Positions 27,976 to 35,902 are shown, counted from the stretch's first letter. The stretch is DNA of 64,000 nt from Promethearchaeota archaeon (GCA_019058365.1 JAHPZE010000001.1:62001-126000); one strand, 5' to 3'. A program made the numbers and translations. Notes: generated from the letters alone by a model not told the origin.

Positions 27976-28791
27976 CTAAATTAATTTAAGTATGGATTCC
28001 ATTGAATTTTTAGCTACTTTATACGGATCTTCGCCCCAAATTTGTTCATTGAATAGTTCTAAAGAAAGCCACTTATCATAACCAATATCCTTTAATTTTT
28101 TGACAAACATTTCAAGGTTAAAAAAACCCAGACAAGGTAAAACTCTATGTGAATCTTGTAATTCTTTATAAGGCTTCTCAATGGCATCATTAATATGGAT
28201 TAACCATAATTTTTTTAGCTCAATTGATGCTAATTCTTCTATAGGATGTTCACCAACGAAATAATGAAATGTATCAATAACCAATCCCATATCTGGTAAC
28301 TCTTCATGCTCGATGATTTTCAATGCCATCTCAACTTTTCTTACAGAACAATTCGGAAAGCCAAGAGGCTCAAAACCGAGTTTAAAATCATATTTTTCTG
28401 CTAATTTAGCAATAATTTTCAGTCTGTCTACAGTTTTAGAAATAACTTTTACAGGTTCCAGATAAGAGTCTTCAAGAAAGCTTGGAACAGCAATAATCAT
28501 ATCACAGTTGACTTTATTTCCGATATTCATTAATCTCTCAGTATATTCTAAGATTCTTTTAAATTTATTTTCTGGACACAGAGAAAATAATTCAATAGCA
28601 TTAATACTTATGCATTCAAGACCGTTATTCTCCAATAAATCTTTTAAATCCTGAACTCTATATTCCTTAAGATATTCAAAGGTCTCGTCTCGTCTCAATT
28701 CAACACCTTGAAAACCTGCTTTAGCTATCGCATCCAAGAAAATTTTCATTGGAGTTTTCATTAATGTTGCTTGATTTACGGCTAATTTCAT
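27976..28791 (-). CDS. sugar phosphate isomerase/epimerase-like TIM barrel
   Basis: This 271-residue protein belongs to the xylose isomerase-like/AP endonuclease 2 TIM-barrel superfamily. It has FQGVELRRDET near residue 35, NGLECISINAIEL near 55, KLGFEPLGFPNCS near 140 with the metal-ligand Glu, DMGLVIDTFHYFVG near 170 with the Asp/His ligands, and WLSLELFNEQIWGEDP near the C terminus. Members isomerise or epimerise sugars or inositol derivatives in a divalent-metal site. Substrate is unknown. It precedes hypE on the same strand with a ~70-base gap, which does not by itself imply a hydrogenase role. Confidence 0.85.
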   Translation of the reverse strand: MKLAVNQATLMKTPMKIFLDAIAKAGFQGVELRRDETFEYLKEYRVQDLKDLLENNGLECISINAIELFSLCPENKFKRILEYTERLMNIGNKVNCDMIIAVPSFLEDSYLEPVKVISKTVDRLKIIAKLAEKYDFKLGFEPLGFPNCSVRKVEMALKIIEHEELPDMGLVIDTFHYFVGEHPIEELASIELKKLWLIHINDAIEKPYKELQDSHRVLPCLGFFNLEMFVKKLKDIGYDKWLSLELFNEQIWGEDPYKVAKNSMESILKLI

Positions 28792-28869
28792 ATAAGAACC
28801 TAAGTTTTCTTCTTTTATTCAATTATGGAGTGATTTATTTATTTTATTATTTGTTTTTTTAATTTCCCT

Positions 28870-28938
28870 TTAAAATAAAACTCTATCCGTTCCATTAGAT
28901 AAGCGGGTTATATTTGAGCTCACTTTTTTTAGACTCAT
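28870..28938 (-). pseudogene. truncated relic of a duplicated hypE 5' end
   Basis: On the minus strand an ATG at 28938 begins 22 codons reading MSLKKVSSNITRLSNGTDRV and ending in TAA. This aligns with the first residues of hypE (MSKKKESSNIIRLAHGAGGV), and at the DNA level the two loci share TTATATTTGAGCTC plus flanking similarity. The copy stops abruptly and lacks everything beyond the N terminus. It shows that a second hypE, or a partial duplication, once existed upstream of the isomerase gene. Confidence 0.65.
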
Positions 28939-29412
28939 AATTGCCAAATTGAAACAAATGTTATAAGAATTTAGATTATCAAAGAATTAATTGAAATTTA
29001 GTTATTTAATAACTAGGATTTAAATTTATTTTCGCTTTGCATAAAAATGATGGATCTCGATATTCTGTAGATAAAATATGCCTTAATTATGAAAAATCTT
29101 ATAATTTATATAATGAATTATTATTCATATAATTTCCTTTAGCAAATTTTTTTTCTGCTTTGAACAACAACAATTTAAAAAAGTTTCATTTCATATTCTG
29201 AAATTTAAAATAAATTACTTGAATGTCAGCTTCCAAAACTAATGAGAAATTAATTTTGAATATTTATTCATATATTTAAAATAATTTAATCTAAATACTA
29301 AAATAATCAGAAATTTTTAATAAAGTTATGAATAAGATAGCTCAACTAATTTTATTTAATAAAAATTAGCTAATTTAAACAAACAAAATATACAATAAAA
29401 AATTGATAAAAA
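28939..29412. other. divergent intergenic region upstream of the hydrogenase operon
   Basis: About 474 bases lie between the hypE relic and mvhG. The region is very AT-rich and has no convincing gene. It holds the promoter of the hydrogenase operon; an 8-bp inverted repeat is described separately at 29346-29369. Confidence 0.45.
29346..29369. promoter_or_regulatory. inverted repeat upstream of mvhG, candidate operator
   Basis: CTAATTTT (29346-29353) and AAAATTAG (29362-29369) form a perfect 8-bp palindrome with an 8-nt spacer, ending 43 bases before the mvhG start codon. In this position it could bind a dimeric regulator. AT-rich palindromes arise often by chance here, so support is weak. 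Confidence 0.25.
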
Positions 29413-30729
29413 ATGGCTGTAAAAGTTGCTTTTTGGCAAAATTCTGACTGCTGGGGCTGTCATCAATCCCTTATAGACCTACATTTACAATTGTTGCCAG
29501 TTTTACCAGCGTTAGAAATTGTTTATTGGCCAGCAGTAGTTGATTTCAAATATGAAACATTAAAAGCTAGAGAACCTGGAGAAATTGTTGTAGGCTTCAT
29601 TGAAGGAAGTCTTAGAACAAAACAGGACCTTGAAGGTACAAAATTAATGCGTGAAAAATGTGCTATTATTGTTGCATTTGGTAGTTGTTCATGCTACGGT
29701 AACGTACATGGATTAGCTAATCAATGGAATATTCAAGAATGCATTGACAGAAAATTCTCACAAGTAGAGAGTATTGCAGATGAGAGTGGTGGCGAACCTA
29801 CTCAGCATGTTCCTGGTTTTGAATCAAAAATTGTCCCTGTTGATAGGGTAATTAAAGTGGATGCGTATATAGCAGGTTGTCCACCAAAATCAGAACAAAT
29901 ATTTGCAGCAATTGGATTTTTACTGGGTCAAAAGCCATTCCCAATGCATGATTTGGCATTTTGTAATGATTGTGCGTTAAATCAATCTGGATGTCTATTA
30001 GATGCTGGAAAATTGTGTTTTGGACCAATTACCAGTATGGGATGTTCATTAAAATGTCCAAATGCTGGAAATCCTTGTTTAGGATGTATGGGACCAGCAA
30101 AAACAGTTGCTCATAGAGCTGAGAAATTAAATAGTATGACGCAAGATCTAAGCGGAATCAGTTCAGGAGATAAAAAGAGTTTATTTGAATTCTTGGCTTT
30201 ATTCTTAAATGTCCCTTTAATGGCTGGGTTTGATCTATCGGGGGACATTCTGAAACAAGTGAAGAAGAGAGGCGCTCCAGAAACTCCCTTAGCAAATCTT
30301 CCTCCTTCAACAGAAGAAATTGCTACAAACTTAATGATCTTTTTAAAGAATAACCCTGATTTCACCGAGATCTCAAATGTCTGTGATACGTGTCCGAGGA
30401 TTATCGGTAGTAAATCTACGATGACAAAAGTTAAACGCGATTATGAAGGGCTCCCAAATATGGAAGATTGTTTACTTGAACAGGGATATATTTGTATGGG
30501 GCCAGTAACTAGAGCTGGTTGCGGTGCTTTATGCATTAAGGTTAATGCTCCATGTACTGGCTGTTATGGTCAGACAGTATGGAATGTTGATCAAGCAGAA
30601 AGGTTTGCTGATACAGTACTGAAGGGATTTAATATAAGTCTTTCCAAAGAGGATTTACTTGCTCAGGTGAAAGATCCTATTGGTACTTTTGAGAAATTTA
30701 CATTAAGCGCAAGAAAAGGAGGTGCGTAA
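29413..30729 (+). CDS. mvhG: [NiFe] hydrogenase small subunit (MvhG/VhuG type) with duplicated FeS module
   Basis: This is the electron-transfer small subunit of a group 3 cytoplasmic [NiFe] hydrogenase. Residues 1-180 are the flavodoxin-like domain carrying the proximal cluster: Cys13 and Cys16 (CWGC), Cys92/Cys94 (FGSCSCYG) and Cys156 (AGCPP). The C-terminal FeS module occurs twice. Cys184-225 reads LAFCNDC, LCFGPITSMGC, CPNAGNPCLGC. Cys324-384 reads VCDTCPR, ICMGPVTRAGC, CIKVNAPCTGC. The five Cys of each core (202, 211, 215, 222, 225 and 361, 370, 374, 381, 384) have identical spacing. The 438-residue length exceeds the ~300 usual for MvhG. It is the first gene of the operon, 3 bases before mvhA. 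Confidence 0.92.
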   Translation: MAVKVAFWQNSDCWGCHQSLIDLHLQLLPVLPALEIVYWPAVVDFKYETLKAREPGEIVVGFIEGSLRTKQDLEGTKLMREKCAIIVAFGSCSCYGNVHGLANQWNIQECIDRKFSQVESIADESGGEPTQHVPGFESKIVPVDRVIKVDAYIAGCPPKSEQIFAAIGFLLGQKPFPMHDLAFCNDCALNQSGCLLDAGKLCFGPITSMGCSLKCPNAGNPCLGCMGPAKTVAHRAEKLNSMTQDLSGISSGDKKSLFEFLALFLNVPLMAGFDLSGDILKQVKKRGAPETPLANLPPSTEEIATNLMIFLKNNPDFTEISNVCDTCPRIIGSKSTMTKVKRDYEGLPNMEDCLLEQGYICMGPVTRAGCGALCIKVNAPCTGCYGQTVWNVDQAERFADTVLKGFNISLSKEDLLAQVKDPIGTFEKFTLSARKGGA

Positions 30730-30732
30730 TAA

Positions 30733-32040
30733 ATGGTAAAAGAAATAGAAGTAGAACCTGTCACTAGATTAGAGGGGCATGGTGGGATGAGGGTAGTTCT
30801 TAATGATGATGGAACGGTAAATGATGTTCAATTTAATATCCAATCAACGAGATTTTTTGAAAAATTTGTTGAAGGACGTTATTGTGAACATATTCCAAGA
30901 ATCACTCCAAGAATCTGCGGAATTTGTCCAATACCTCATCATTTAACTCCTACTAAGGCAGTAGAAGATGCTTGGGGCGTTCAGATTCCTCCAGCAGCAT
31001 ACAAATTGCGTCAATTATTACAAAACGCAAAGCAATATTCATCACATGCTATTCATTTCTTTGCATTAGCTGCTCCTGATTTCTTAGTCGGCCCTTTTGG
31101 GAATCCTGCCGAAAGAAATGTGGTTCATGTAATTAATAAAATGCCTGATGTTGGAAAAATGGCGTTAAAAATGATGGATTTCGGTCAAAAACTATGTGCC
31201 GCTGTAGGTGGTAAAGCTGTCCATCCAATCTCAGCGATAGTTGGAGGTATGAAAAAACCATTAGATGAAGATGTAAGGGATAAATTTCTCAAGGTTGTTG
31301 ATGAACAAATAGAATTTACTAAGAAAACGGTTGATATAGCATTAAAAGTAGTCGAAGATTATTGGAATGTGATAGCAAATGTCGCAGTTGTACCTACTTA
31401 CTATTTAGGGATGACTAAAAACGGAGTTCATGATATTTATGACGGAGATATTCGGATTGTTTCTCCAACTGGAGAAAAAACGGATTATAAACCTCAGAAC
31501 TATTTGGATGCGTTAGGAGAACATATTCCAGAACACTCATACGCGACACATATGTACTATAAGCCAGCAGGTTATCCTGAAGGTATTTATCGAGCAAATA
31601 CCTTAGCAATGATTAATTGTGCTGACAAAATGGCCACACCATTAGCAGATGGAGCTTTAAAGGCAATGAGAGAAAAAATAGGGACTAATGTAATACACCA
31701 TACTTTCGCATATCATTGGGCTAGAATCATCGAATTGGTTGAATCTATTGAGATGGTTGCTACTTTACTTAAGGATCCTGATGTGGTTAATCCTGATTGT
31801 AAAACATTAGATGTACAACCAAGAGAAGGAAATGGAGTCGGTGTGACTGAAGCACCTAGAGGATTGCTTTTATATAATATCTGGTCGGATGCTGAGGGTA
31901 TATGTAAGAAATGTAACCTATTAGTTGCCACTAACCATAATATCGCGGGGATCGAAAAGACACTTATGCATGCTGCTAAGCAAATATTTGAAGACAAGGC
32001 GTTAGAAGGATTGAAATTACCAGATCCATGGATAAGATAA
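30733..32040 (+). CDS. mvhA: [NiFe] hydrogenase large subunit lacking its C-terminal Ni-binding motif (VhuA type)
   Basis: This 435-residue protein is the nickel-bearing large subunit. The N-terminal L1 motif RICGICPIPH is present (Cys62, Cys65, His69), as is the VEPVTRLEGHGG opening. The protein ends in LKLPDPWIR and has no C-terminal DPCxxCxxH/R motif, so two of the four cysteine-type ligands of the NiFe centre are missing. They are encoded 36 bases downstream in a separate UGA-containing peptide. This is the arrangement known for the selenohydrogenase VhuA/VhuU of methanococci, in which no endoprotease maturation is needed. The subunit would work in the cytoplasm with mvhG and Hdr-type partners. 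Confidence 0.93.
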   Translation: MVKEIEVEPVTRLEGHGGMRVVLNDDGTVNDVQFNIQSTRFFEKFVEGRYCEHIPRITPRICGICPIPHHLTPTKAVEDAWGVQIPPAAYKLRQLLQNAKQYSSHAIHFFALAAPDFLVGPFGNPAERNVVHVINKMPDVGKMALKMMDFGQKLCAAVGGKAVHPISAIVGGMKKPLDEDVRDKFLKVVDEQIEFTKKTVDIALKVVEDYWNVIANVAVVPTYYLGMTKNGVHDIYDGDIRIVSPTGEKTDYKPQNYLDALGEHIPEHSYATHMYYKPAGYPEGIYRANTLAMINCADKMATPLADGALKAMREKIGTNVIHHTFAYHWARIIELVESIEMVATLLKDPDVVNPDCKTLDVQPREGNGVGVTEAPRGLLLYNIWSDAEGICKKCNLLVATNHNIAGIEKTLMHAAKQIFEDKALEGLKLPDPWIR

Positions 32041-32076
32041 ACTAAATCAAAATTAATATAGAGTGTGAACAAAAAA

Positions 32077-32226
32077 ATGAGTGATATACCAGAAGGAGTA
32101 GTAAATGTTCTAGAGATGGTAGTCCGCTGTTTTGATTGTTGACTATCGTGTGCCGCTCACATCACTGTGGTTGATGAGAGAGGTAAAGAAATTTACTCTC
32201 GTGAGCTAAATGTTGGTTTAGGATGA
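32077..32226 (+). CDS. vhuU: VhuU-like selenocysteine micro-subunit of the hydrogenase (UGA codon 22 read as Sec)
   Basis: Starting at ATG 32077, the frame encodes VLEMVVRCFDC, TGA (32140-32142, codon 22), then LSCAAHITVVDERGKEI, SRELNVGLG and TGA (32224-32226). The block matches the C terminus of hydrogenase large subunits, EMxxRxxDPCxxCxxH: the TGA sits exactly on the first Ni-binding Cys, followed by Cys25 and His28. The Pro usually before that residue is Cys21, giving a Cys-Sec pair. The preceding mvhA lacks just this motif. I take the TGA at 32224 as the stop because a SECIS-like hairpin begins 15 bases later; if it too were read, the peptide would gain two residues before TAA at 32233. 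Related split subunits with Sec are known in methanococci and selenoproteins in Lokiarchaeota. Confidence 0.85.
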
Positions 32227-32240
32227 AATATCTAATAAAA

Positions 32241-32291
32241 ATTATAGATTGGATATGACTGCCCTTGCATGGGTAAAAACCAACAAATAAT
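32241..32291 (+). promoter_or_regulatory. candidate SECIS hairpin after the vhuU-like gene
   Basis: The 51 bases fold as ATTAT/ATAAT (32241-32245 with 32287-32291), a 3x3 internal loop, TTGG/CCAA (32249-32252 with 32280-32283), an asymmetric internal loop ATATGAC against AAAA, and an apical stem TGCCC/GGGTA with a 6-nt loop TTGCAT. A purine-rich internal loop with GA below a short GC-rich apical stem is reminiscent of archaeal SECIS elements, which lie in 3' untranslated regions. The sequence sits in the otherwise unexplained gap between the selenopeptide and hdrC2. The 3' strand lacks the GA needed for a eukaryote-like kink turn. Confidence 0.5.
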
Positions 32292-32331
32292 AAAAAATGA
32301 ATAAAAAACTCGAAAAAAAAAGTGAAAAAAA

Positions 32332-32865
32332 ATGGCATTACCATTAGGTATAGATTTTGAATTTAGGAAATTGATTATGGACGTCCATGTGTCATCTGAT
32401 AAAATCAAATACTGTTATCAATGTAACAGATGTACAGATAATTGTCCAGTCGCAGCAGTTCAAAATCCTTTCTATCGGGAGGTTACAAATTGCTTTGATC
32501 CCAGATTAATTGTGTTAACTACGCTTTTGGGGTATAAAGATATTGTAATGGCTGTAGCGGGGACAAAATCAGCTCTAATTCCATGGGGTTGCACTGTTTG
32601 TGATACGTGTGATTCTGTCTGTCCGCAAGACATAGAAGTCACCGAGATTATTACTTTAGCAAAAAACGTAACTACTGGGGCTGGATTAGCACCAGACAAT
32701 GTCGTAGCTCAAGCAAAAACTGTTTTTGAGAGTGGGAAAGCTATTCCCTCTCAACCAGCGATCGAGAGAAGACGTGAGCAATTAGGCTTACCAGCTGTGG
32801 TAGCACCAAATGTAAATGAAGTACAATCTTTATTAAAGGCAATAGGTGCAGATAAAAAATTATAA
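32332..32865 (+). CDS. hdrC: HdrC-like 2x[4Fe-4S] protein of the hydrogenase operon
   Basis: This 177-residue protein is an HdrC homologue with two ferredoxin motifs, CYQCNRCTDNCP (residues ~28-39) and CTVCDTCDSVCPQ (~86-98). The C-terminal ATxFxSGKAIP-like segment (VFESGKAIPSQPAIERRR) and GLPAV are typical. It is distinct from the HdrC at 10.2 kb. Placed directly after the hydrogenase subunits and one base overlapping the spacer to the HdrB-like gene, it probably passes electrons from the hydrogenase to the CCG-domain partner. No HdrA is encoded in this operon. Confidence 0.9.
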   Translation: MALPLGIDFEFRKLIMDVHVSSDKIKYCYQCNRCTDNCPVAAVQNPFYREVTNCFDPRLIVLTTLLGYKDIVMAVAGTKSALIPWGCTVCDTCDSVCPQDIEVTEIITLAKNVTTGAGLAPDNVVAQAKTVFESGKAIPSQPAIERRREQLGLPAVVAPNVNEVQSLLKAIGADKKL

Positions 32866-32879
32866 TGGAGGTTAAAAAA

Positions 32880-33746
32880 ATGACAGAATATAAAATGTTT
32901 GAAGGATGTGTTATAGGGAACAGAATTCCATTTATTGAAGCAGCTTCCAGAAAAGTTTTAGACAAAATTGGAATACAAACATCACAAGCTCCATTTGCCT
33001 GTTGTCCAGATCCTACTGGAGTAAAAAGCTTTGATAATACAGCTTGGCTCGCTTTGGGTGCTCGAAACTTATGTTTAGCAGAAGCTGAAGGCAAAGATAT
33101 AATCTCATTATGTAATGGCTGTACTAATACGCTTCGTGGAGTACAACATCAATTAAAACATGATTCCAATAAAAAAGAAGCTATCAATAAAGAATTAGCT
33201 AAGATTGGAAAAAATTATAAAGGTTCAATTGATGTAAAGCATTTTGTTGACGTTTTAAGGTCAAATTTGGATTCGATAAAAAGTGCAATTACGAAGCAGA
33301 TGGGTGATCTAAAGGTTGCTTGTCATCCTGGTTGTCATTACATGCGTCCTGTTGAATGGATGGAGTCTGATGATCCATTACGTCCAAAAAATTTGAAAGA
33401 GCTCGTTGCTGTTTCAGGAGCAAATGTAGTTGACTATGATGAATTGGCTTTATGCTGTGGAAATGCTGTTGCTGGTCCATTTCCAGAATATGGAGATGCA
33501 ATATTAAAGCAAAAATATGATTCAATTAAAAAAGCAGGTGCAAATTGTATTGTTGTAAACTGCCCTGCATGTTTCCAACGATTAGATGGAGAACAACGTA
33601 ATCTTTCAAAGAAATTTGAAACCGAATATAATATTCCGGTACTATATATAACAGAATTGTTAGCTTTAGCTATGGGTGTCAGTTCTGAGGAGATTGGCTT
33701 AAAAAACCATCGAACCAGGCGCGATACAGCTATAGAAAACCTTTAA
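32880..33746 (+). CDS. hdrB: HdrB-like CCG-domain protein of the hydrogenase operon
   Basis: This 288-residue protein (start MTEYKMFEGCVIG) has the two CCG-type cysteine domains: FACCPDPTGV and CNGCTNTLRG, then CHPGCHYMRP, LALCCGNAVAG and NCPACFQRLDG. I place the start at 32880 because GGAGG (32867-32871) lies 8 bases before it; the frame is open 5 codons further up to an ATG at 32865 that overlaps the hdrC2 stop. It is a paralogue of the HdrB at 9.3 kb. With hdrC2 and the hydrogenase it may form a hydrogenase-disulfide reductase module, but the final acceptor is unknown. Confidence 0.9.
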   Translation: MTEYKMFEGCVIGNRIPFIEAASRKVLDKIGIQTSQAPFACCPDPTGVKSFDNTAWLALGARNLCLAEAEGKDIISLCNGCTNTLRGVQHQLKHDSNKKEAINKELAKIGKNYKGSIDVKHFVDVLRSNLDSIKSAITKQMGDLKVACHPGCHYMRPVEWMESDDPLRPKNLKELVAVSGANVVDYDELALCCGNAVAGPFPEYGDAILKQKYDSIKKAGANCIVVNCPACFQRLDGEQRNLSKKFETEYNIPVLYITELLALAMGVSSEEIGLKNHRTRRDTAIENL

Positions 33747-33941
33747 GCTAATATCTATAAATTATTTTTATTTTTTTTTATTTTCTTTAACATTATTATA
33801 ACGATTGTAAAGTTTAAATAATAAAGAATTATTTAATAAATTGGAATTTTATAATTTTGTACAATTACACAATTCCATTGTATTTATCTCAGGGATTATT
33901 AAGTAATATGAAATAAATAATAAAATGTAATTAAGATAATC

Positions 33942-34736
33942 ATGTTTAATTTAAAGCGTGACGTTCCTTGGTTTTTCCAATATCTTGAATATTATTATCA
34001 TGTTTTTCTTAATGTAAGATTCAATAATGGAACTAATATAAAAAAAGTAGTTAATTTTTCAATTAACATATCACTTCAGGGATTTGAAGGATTATTATTC
34101 TATATGTATATGCCAGATGTTAAAAAAATAAAATTTGACTTGTATAGACATTCCCTTAATCAATCCTATGAAATTTCTAATCTAAATTTTGCGTTGAATA
34201 ATAGCACATCAAATTCATTAGACTTTGTTATAATTCCTTTTGGTTATTTTAAGGATGAGCATAAATTTAATTTGGATATACGAAGTGATGAACTGGAATC
34301 TAGCTTCGAATTGCATGCGTGGGCACCATCAAATCTGTATAAACATTTAAAATCTGTTATTAAAATAGACAATAAATATTCAGAATTAATCCCAATCGAT
34401 GATTTTAAGGGATATTACTTTCATTTTAATAGTTCATTTAAAGGAAATGAAACAGGGAGATTATTTGATTTAATAAATCTACTTGTAGATTTAGATAAAA
34501 CAGTAGATGAATTAGATAACGAACCTCTCTTCTATGCAATGGATTCGGAAATAAAAAATTTAGTTACAAAAAGTAATGAATATTTATTTGAGTTATGTCA
34601 GACGTCTGTCCCATTAGATACAAGGAATATATTAAGGGAATTAGAACGTTTAAAGTACAATATTGATAGTCTTACAAAAGAGGAAATATTTAATTGGCTG
34701 GATGATTTAGTTAATTTCTATTCAGGTAAAGAATAA
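33942..34736 (+). CDS. hypothetical protein between hydrogenase operon and hypC
   Basis: This 264-residue protein has an N-terminal ~145-residue beta-rich region (NVRFNNGTNIKKVVNFSINI, then FEGLLFYMYMPDVKK) and a helical C terminus (LFDLINLLVDLDKTVDELDN, ILRELERLKYNIDSL). It has no signal peptide, membrane helix or Cys cluster. I do not recognise it. Its position between the hydrogenase genes and hypC, all on the plus strand, hints at but does not show a role with the hydrogenase. Confidence 0.6.
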   Translation: MFNLKRDVPWFFQYLEYYYHVFLNVRFNNGTNIKKVVNFSINISLQGFEGLLFYMYMPDVKKIKFDLYRHSLNQSYEISNLNFALNNSTSNSLDFVIIPFGYFKDEHKFNLDIRSDELESSFELHAWAPSNLYKHLKSVIKIDNKYSELIPIDDFKGYYFHFNSSFKGNETGRLFDLINLLVDLDKTVDELDNEPLFYAMDSEIKNLVTKSNEYLFELCQTSVPLDTRNILRELERLKYNIDSLTKEEIFNWLDDLVNFYSGKE

Positions 34737-34845
34737 TCGTGATAAATTTTTAACCAAAATTCGTTTTTTATATCATAAAAGATAATTTTTTAAAATCAAC
34801 ATTATTATTAGAATTATTTACTATTTTATAAACTAGATATTTGTT

Positions 34846-35088
34846 ATGTGTTTAGCAATACCAGGAAAAATATTAAAAATCGATGGCAATTCTGCATTAG
34901 TAGATTTTGATGGGCTAAAACAAAATGTAATTATCGCATTGATTCAAAATCCCGAGATTGGAAAGTATGTTATCGTTCATGCTGGCTATGCCATAGAAAT
35001 GATAAATGAAAAAGAAGCTATGGAAGCCATAGAGCAATGGAAAGAACTTACTGAAAGTCAAGATTTAAATCTAACAGATATTCTTTAA
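34846..35088 (+). CDS. hypC: hydrogenase maturation chaperone HypC
   Basis: HypC carries the Fe(CN)2CO unit together with HypD and delivers it to the hydrogenase large-subunit precursor. The 80-residue protein opens with MCLAIPGKIL, whose Cys2 is the essential ligand, and contains the beta-barrel core NVIIALIQNPEIGKYVIVHA followed by GYAIEMINEKEAMEA. Length is standard. hypA and hypB are not in this window. The split large subunit (no C-terminal extension) raises the question of how HypC recognises it. Confidence 0.96.
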   Translation: MCLAIPGKILKIDGNSALVDFDGLKQNVIIALIQNPEIGKYVIVHAGYAIEMINEKEAMEAIEQWKELTESQDLNLTDIL

Positions 35089-35098
35089 AGTAAATAGT

Positions 35099-35902
35099 CT
35101 ATAAGTCAAATAATTCTTGTTTTAATTTTTTTAATTTTTCATATAGAAACTTAATTGACAAAATTCCTTCTGAATTTGGATTATAATCAAAAGGTGATCT
35201 ACCTTCTAAATCAGCTTTTCCAATATCTGGGTCAAATGGAATAGAATGATATAGGGGAACCTCCCAATTTTGTATTTTTTTATTGATAATTTCTTTTTGT
35301 GATTCATCAATTATTTTATTTGCAATTAAAAAAATATTAATAATCCCTAATTTTTTAGACAGTTCAATTATTTTATTGCTCAAATCTAAAGATTTTTGAG
35401 AGGGTTCAGTAATAACTAGCATTAAATCAATTCCTTTCGCTGTACCGCGTCCTAAATGTTCGATCCCAGCTTCAAAATCTACAATAACTACCTCATCTCT
35501 TTTAATAAATAAATTATATAATAGAGTTCTTATTAATGCATTTTCTGGGCATAAACATCCAGTAGCGGGCTCTTCAATTCCACCTAAAACCAAAAGTTGT
35601 AAACCATCTGGACCAGAAACCTTATATCTATCAGGAATATCAGAGACGCTTGGATTAATATTATAAACTCCCGGTCCCGCACCTTTTACTAATGTTCTCT
35701 CTTGAATCATTGATTTCATTTCTTTAATTGGGACGATCTTATCTTTTGTATTTTCATCAATTCCTAAAGTATAACTAAGGTTCATCGCTGAATCATTATC
35801 AATTGCAAGAACTTTAAACCCATCTCTTGCAAACATTCTTGCTAAAATTCCAGCTACTAAAGTTTTCCCAACTCCTCCTTTGCCTGATATCGCAATCTTC
35901 AT
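35099..35902 (-). CDS. cooC: CooC/MinD-like P-loop ATPase, probable Ni-enzyme maturation factor
   Basis: This 267-residue protein begins with the deviant Walker A ISGKGGVGKTLVAGILARMF of the SIMIBI/MinD class. LAIDNDSAMNLSYTLGI near residue 36, CLCPENALIRTLL near 120 with a CxC that could bind metal, EVVIVDFEAGIEHLGRGTAKG near 140 and NIFLIANKI near 185 match CooC-type proteins, ATPases that insert nickel into CO dehydrogenase. No CODH gene lies in this window. It is convergent with hypC (10-base gap). A role in CODH/ACS maturation is the best guess; some relatives act on other metalloenzymes. Confidence 0.82.
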   Translation of the reverse strand: MKIAISGKGGVGKTLVAGILARMFARDGFKVLAIDNDSAMNLSYTLGIDENTKDKIVPIKEMKSMIQERTLVKGAGPGVYNINPSVSDIPDRYKVSGPDGLQLLVLGGIEEPATGCLCPENALIRTLLYNLFIKRDEVVIVDFEAGIEHLGRGTAKGIDLMLVITEPSQKSLDLSNKIIELSKKLGIINIFLIANKIIDESQKEIINKKIQNWEVPLYHSIPFDPDIGKADLEGRSPFDYNPNSEGILSIKFLYEKLKKLKQELFDL

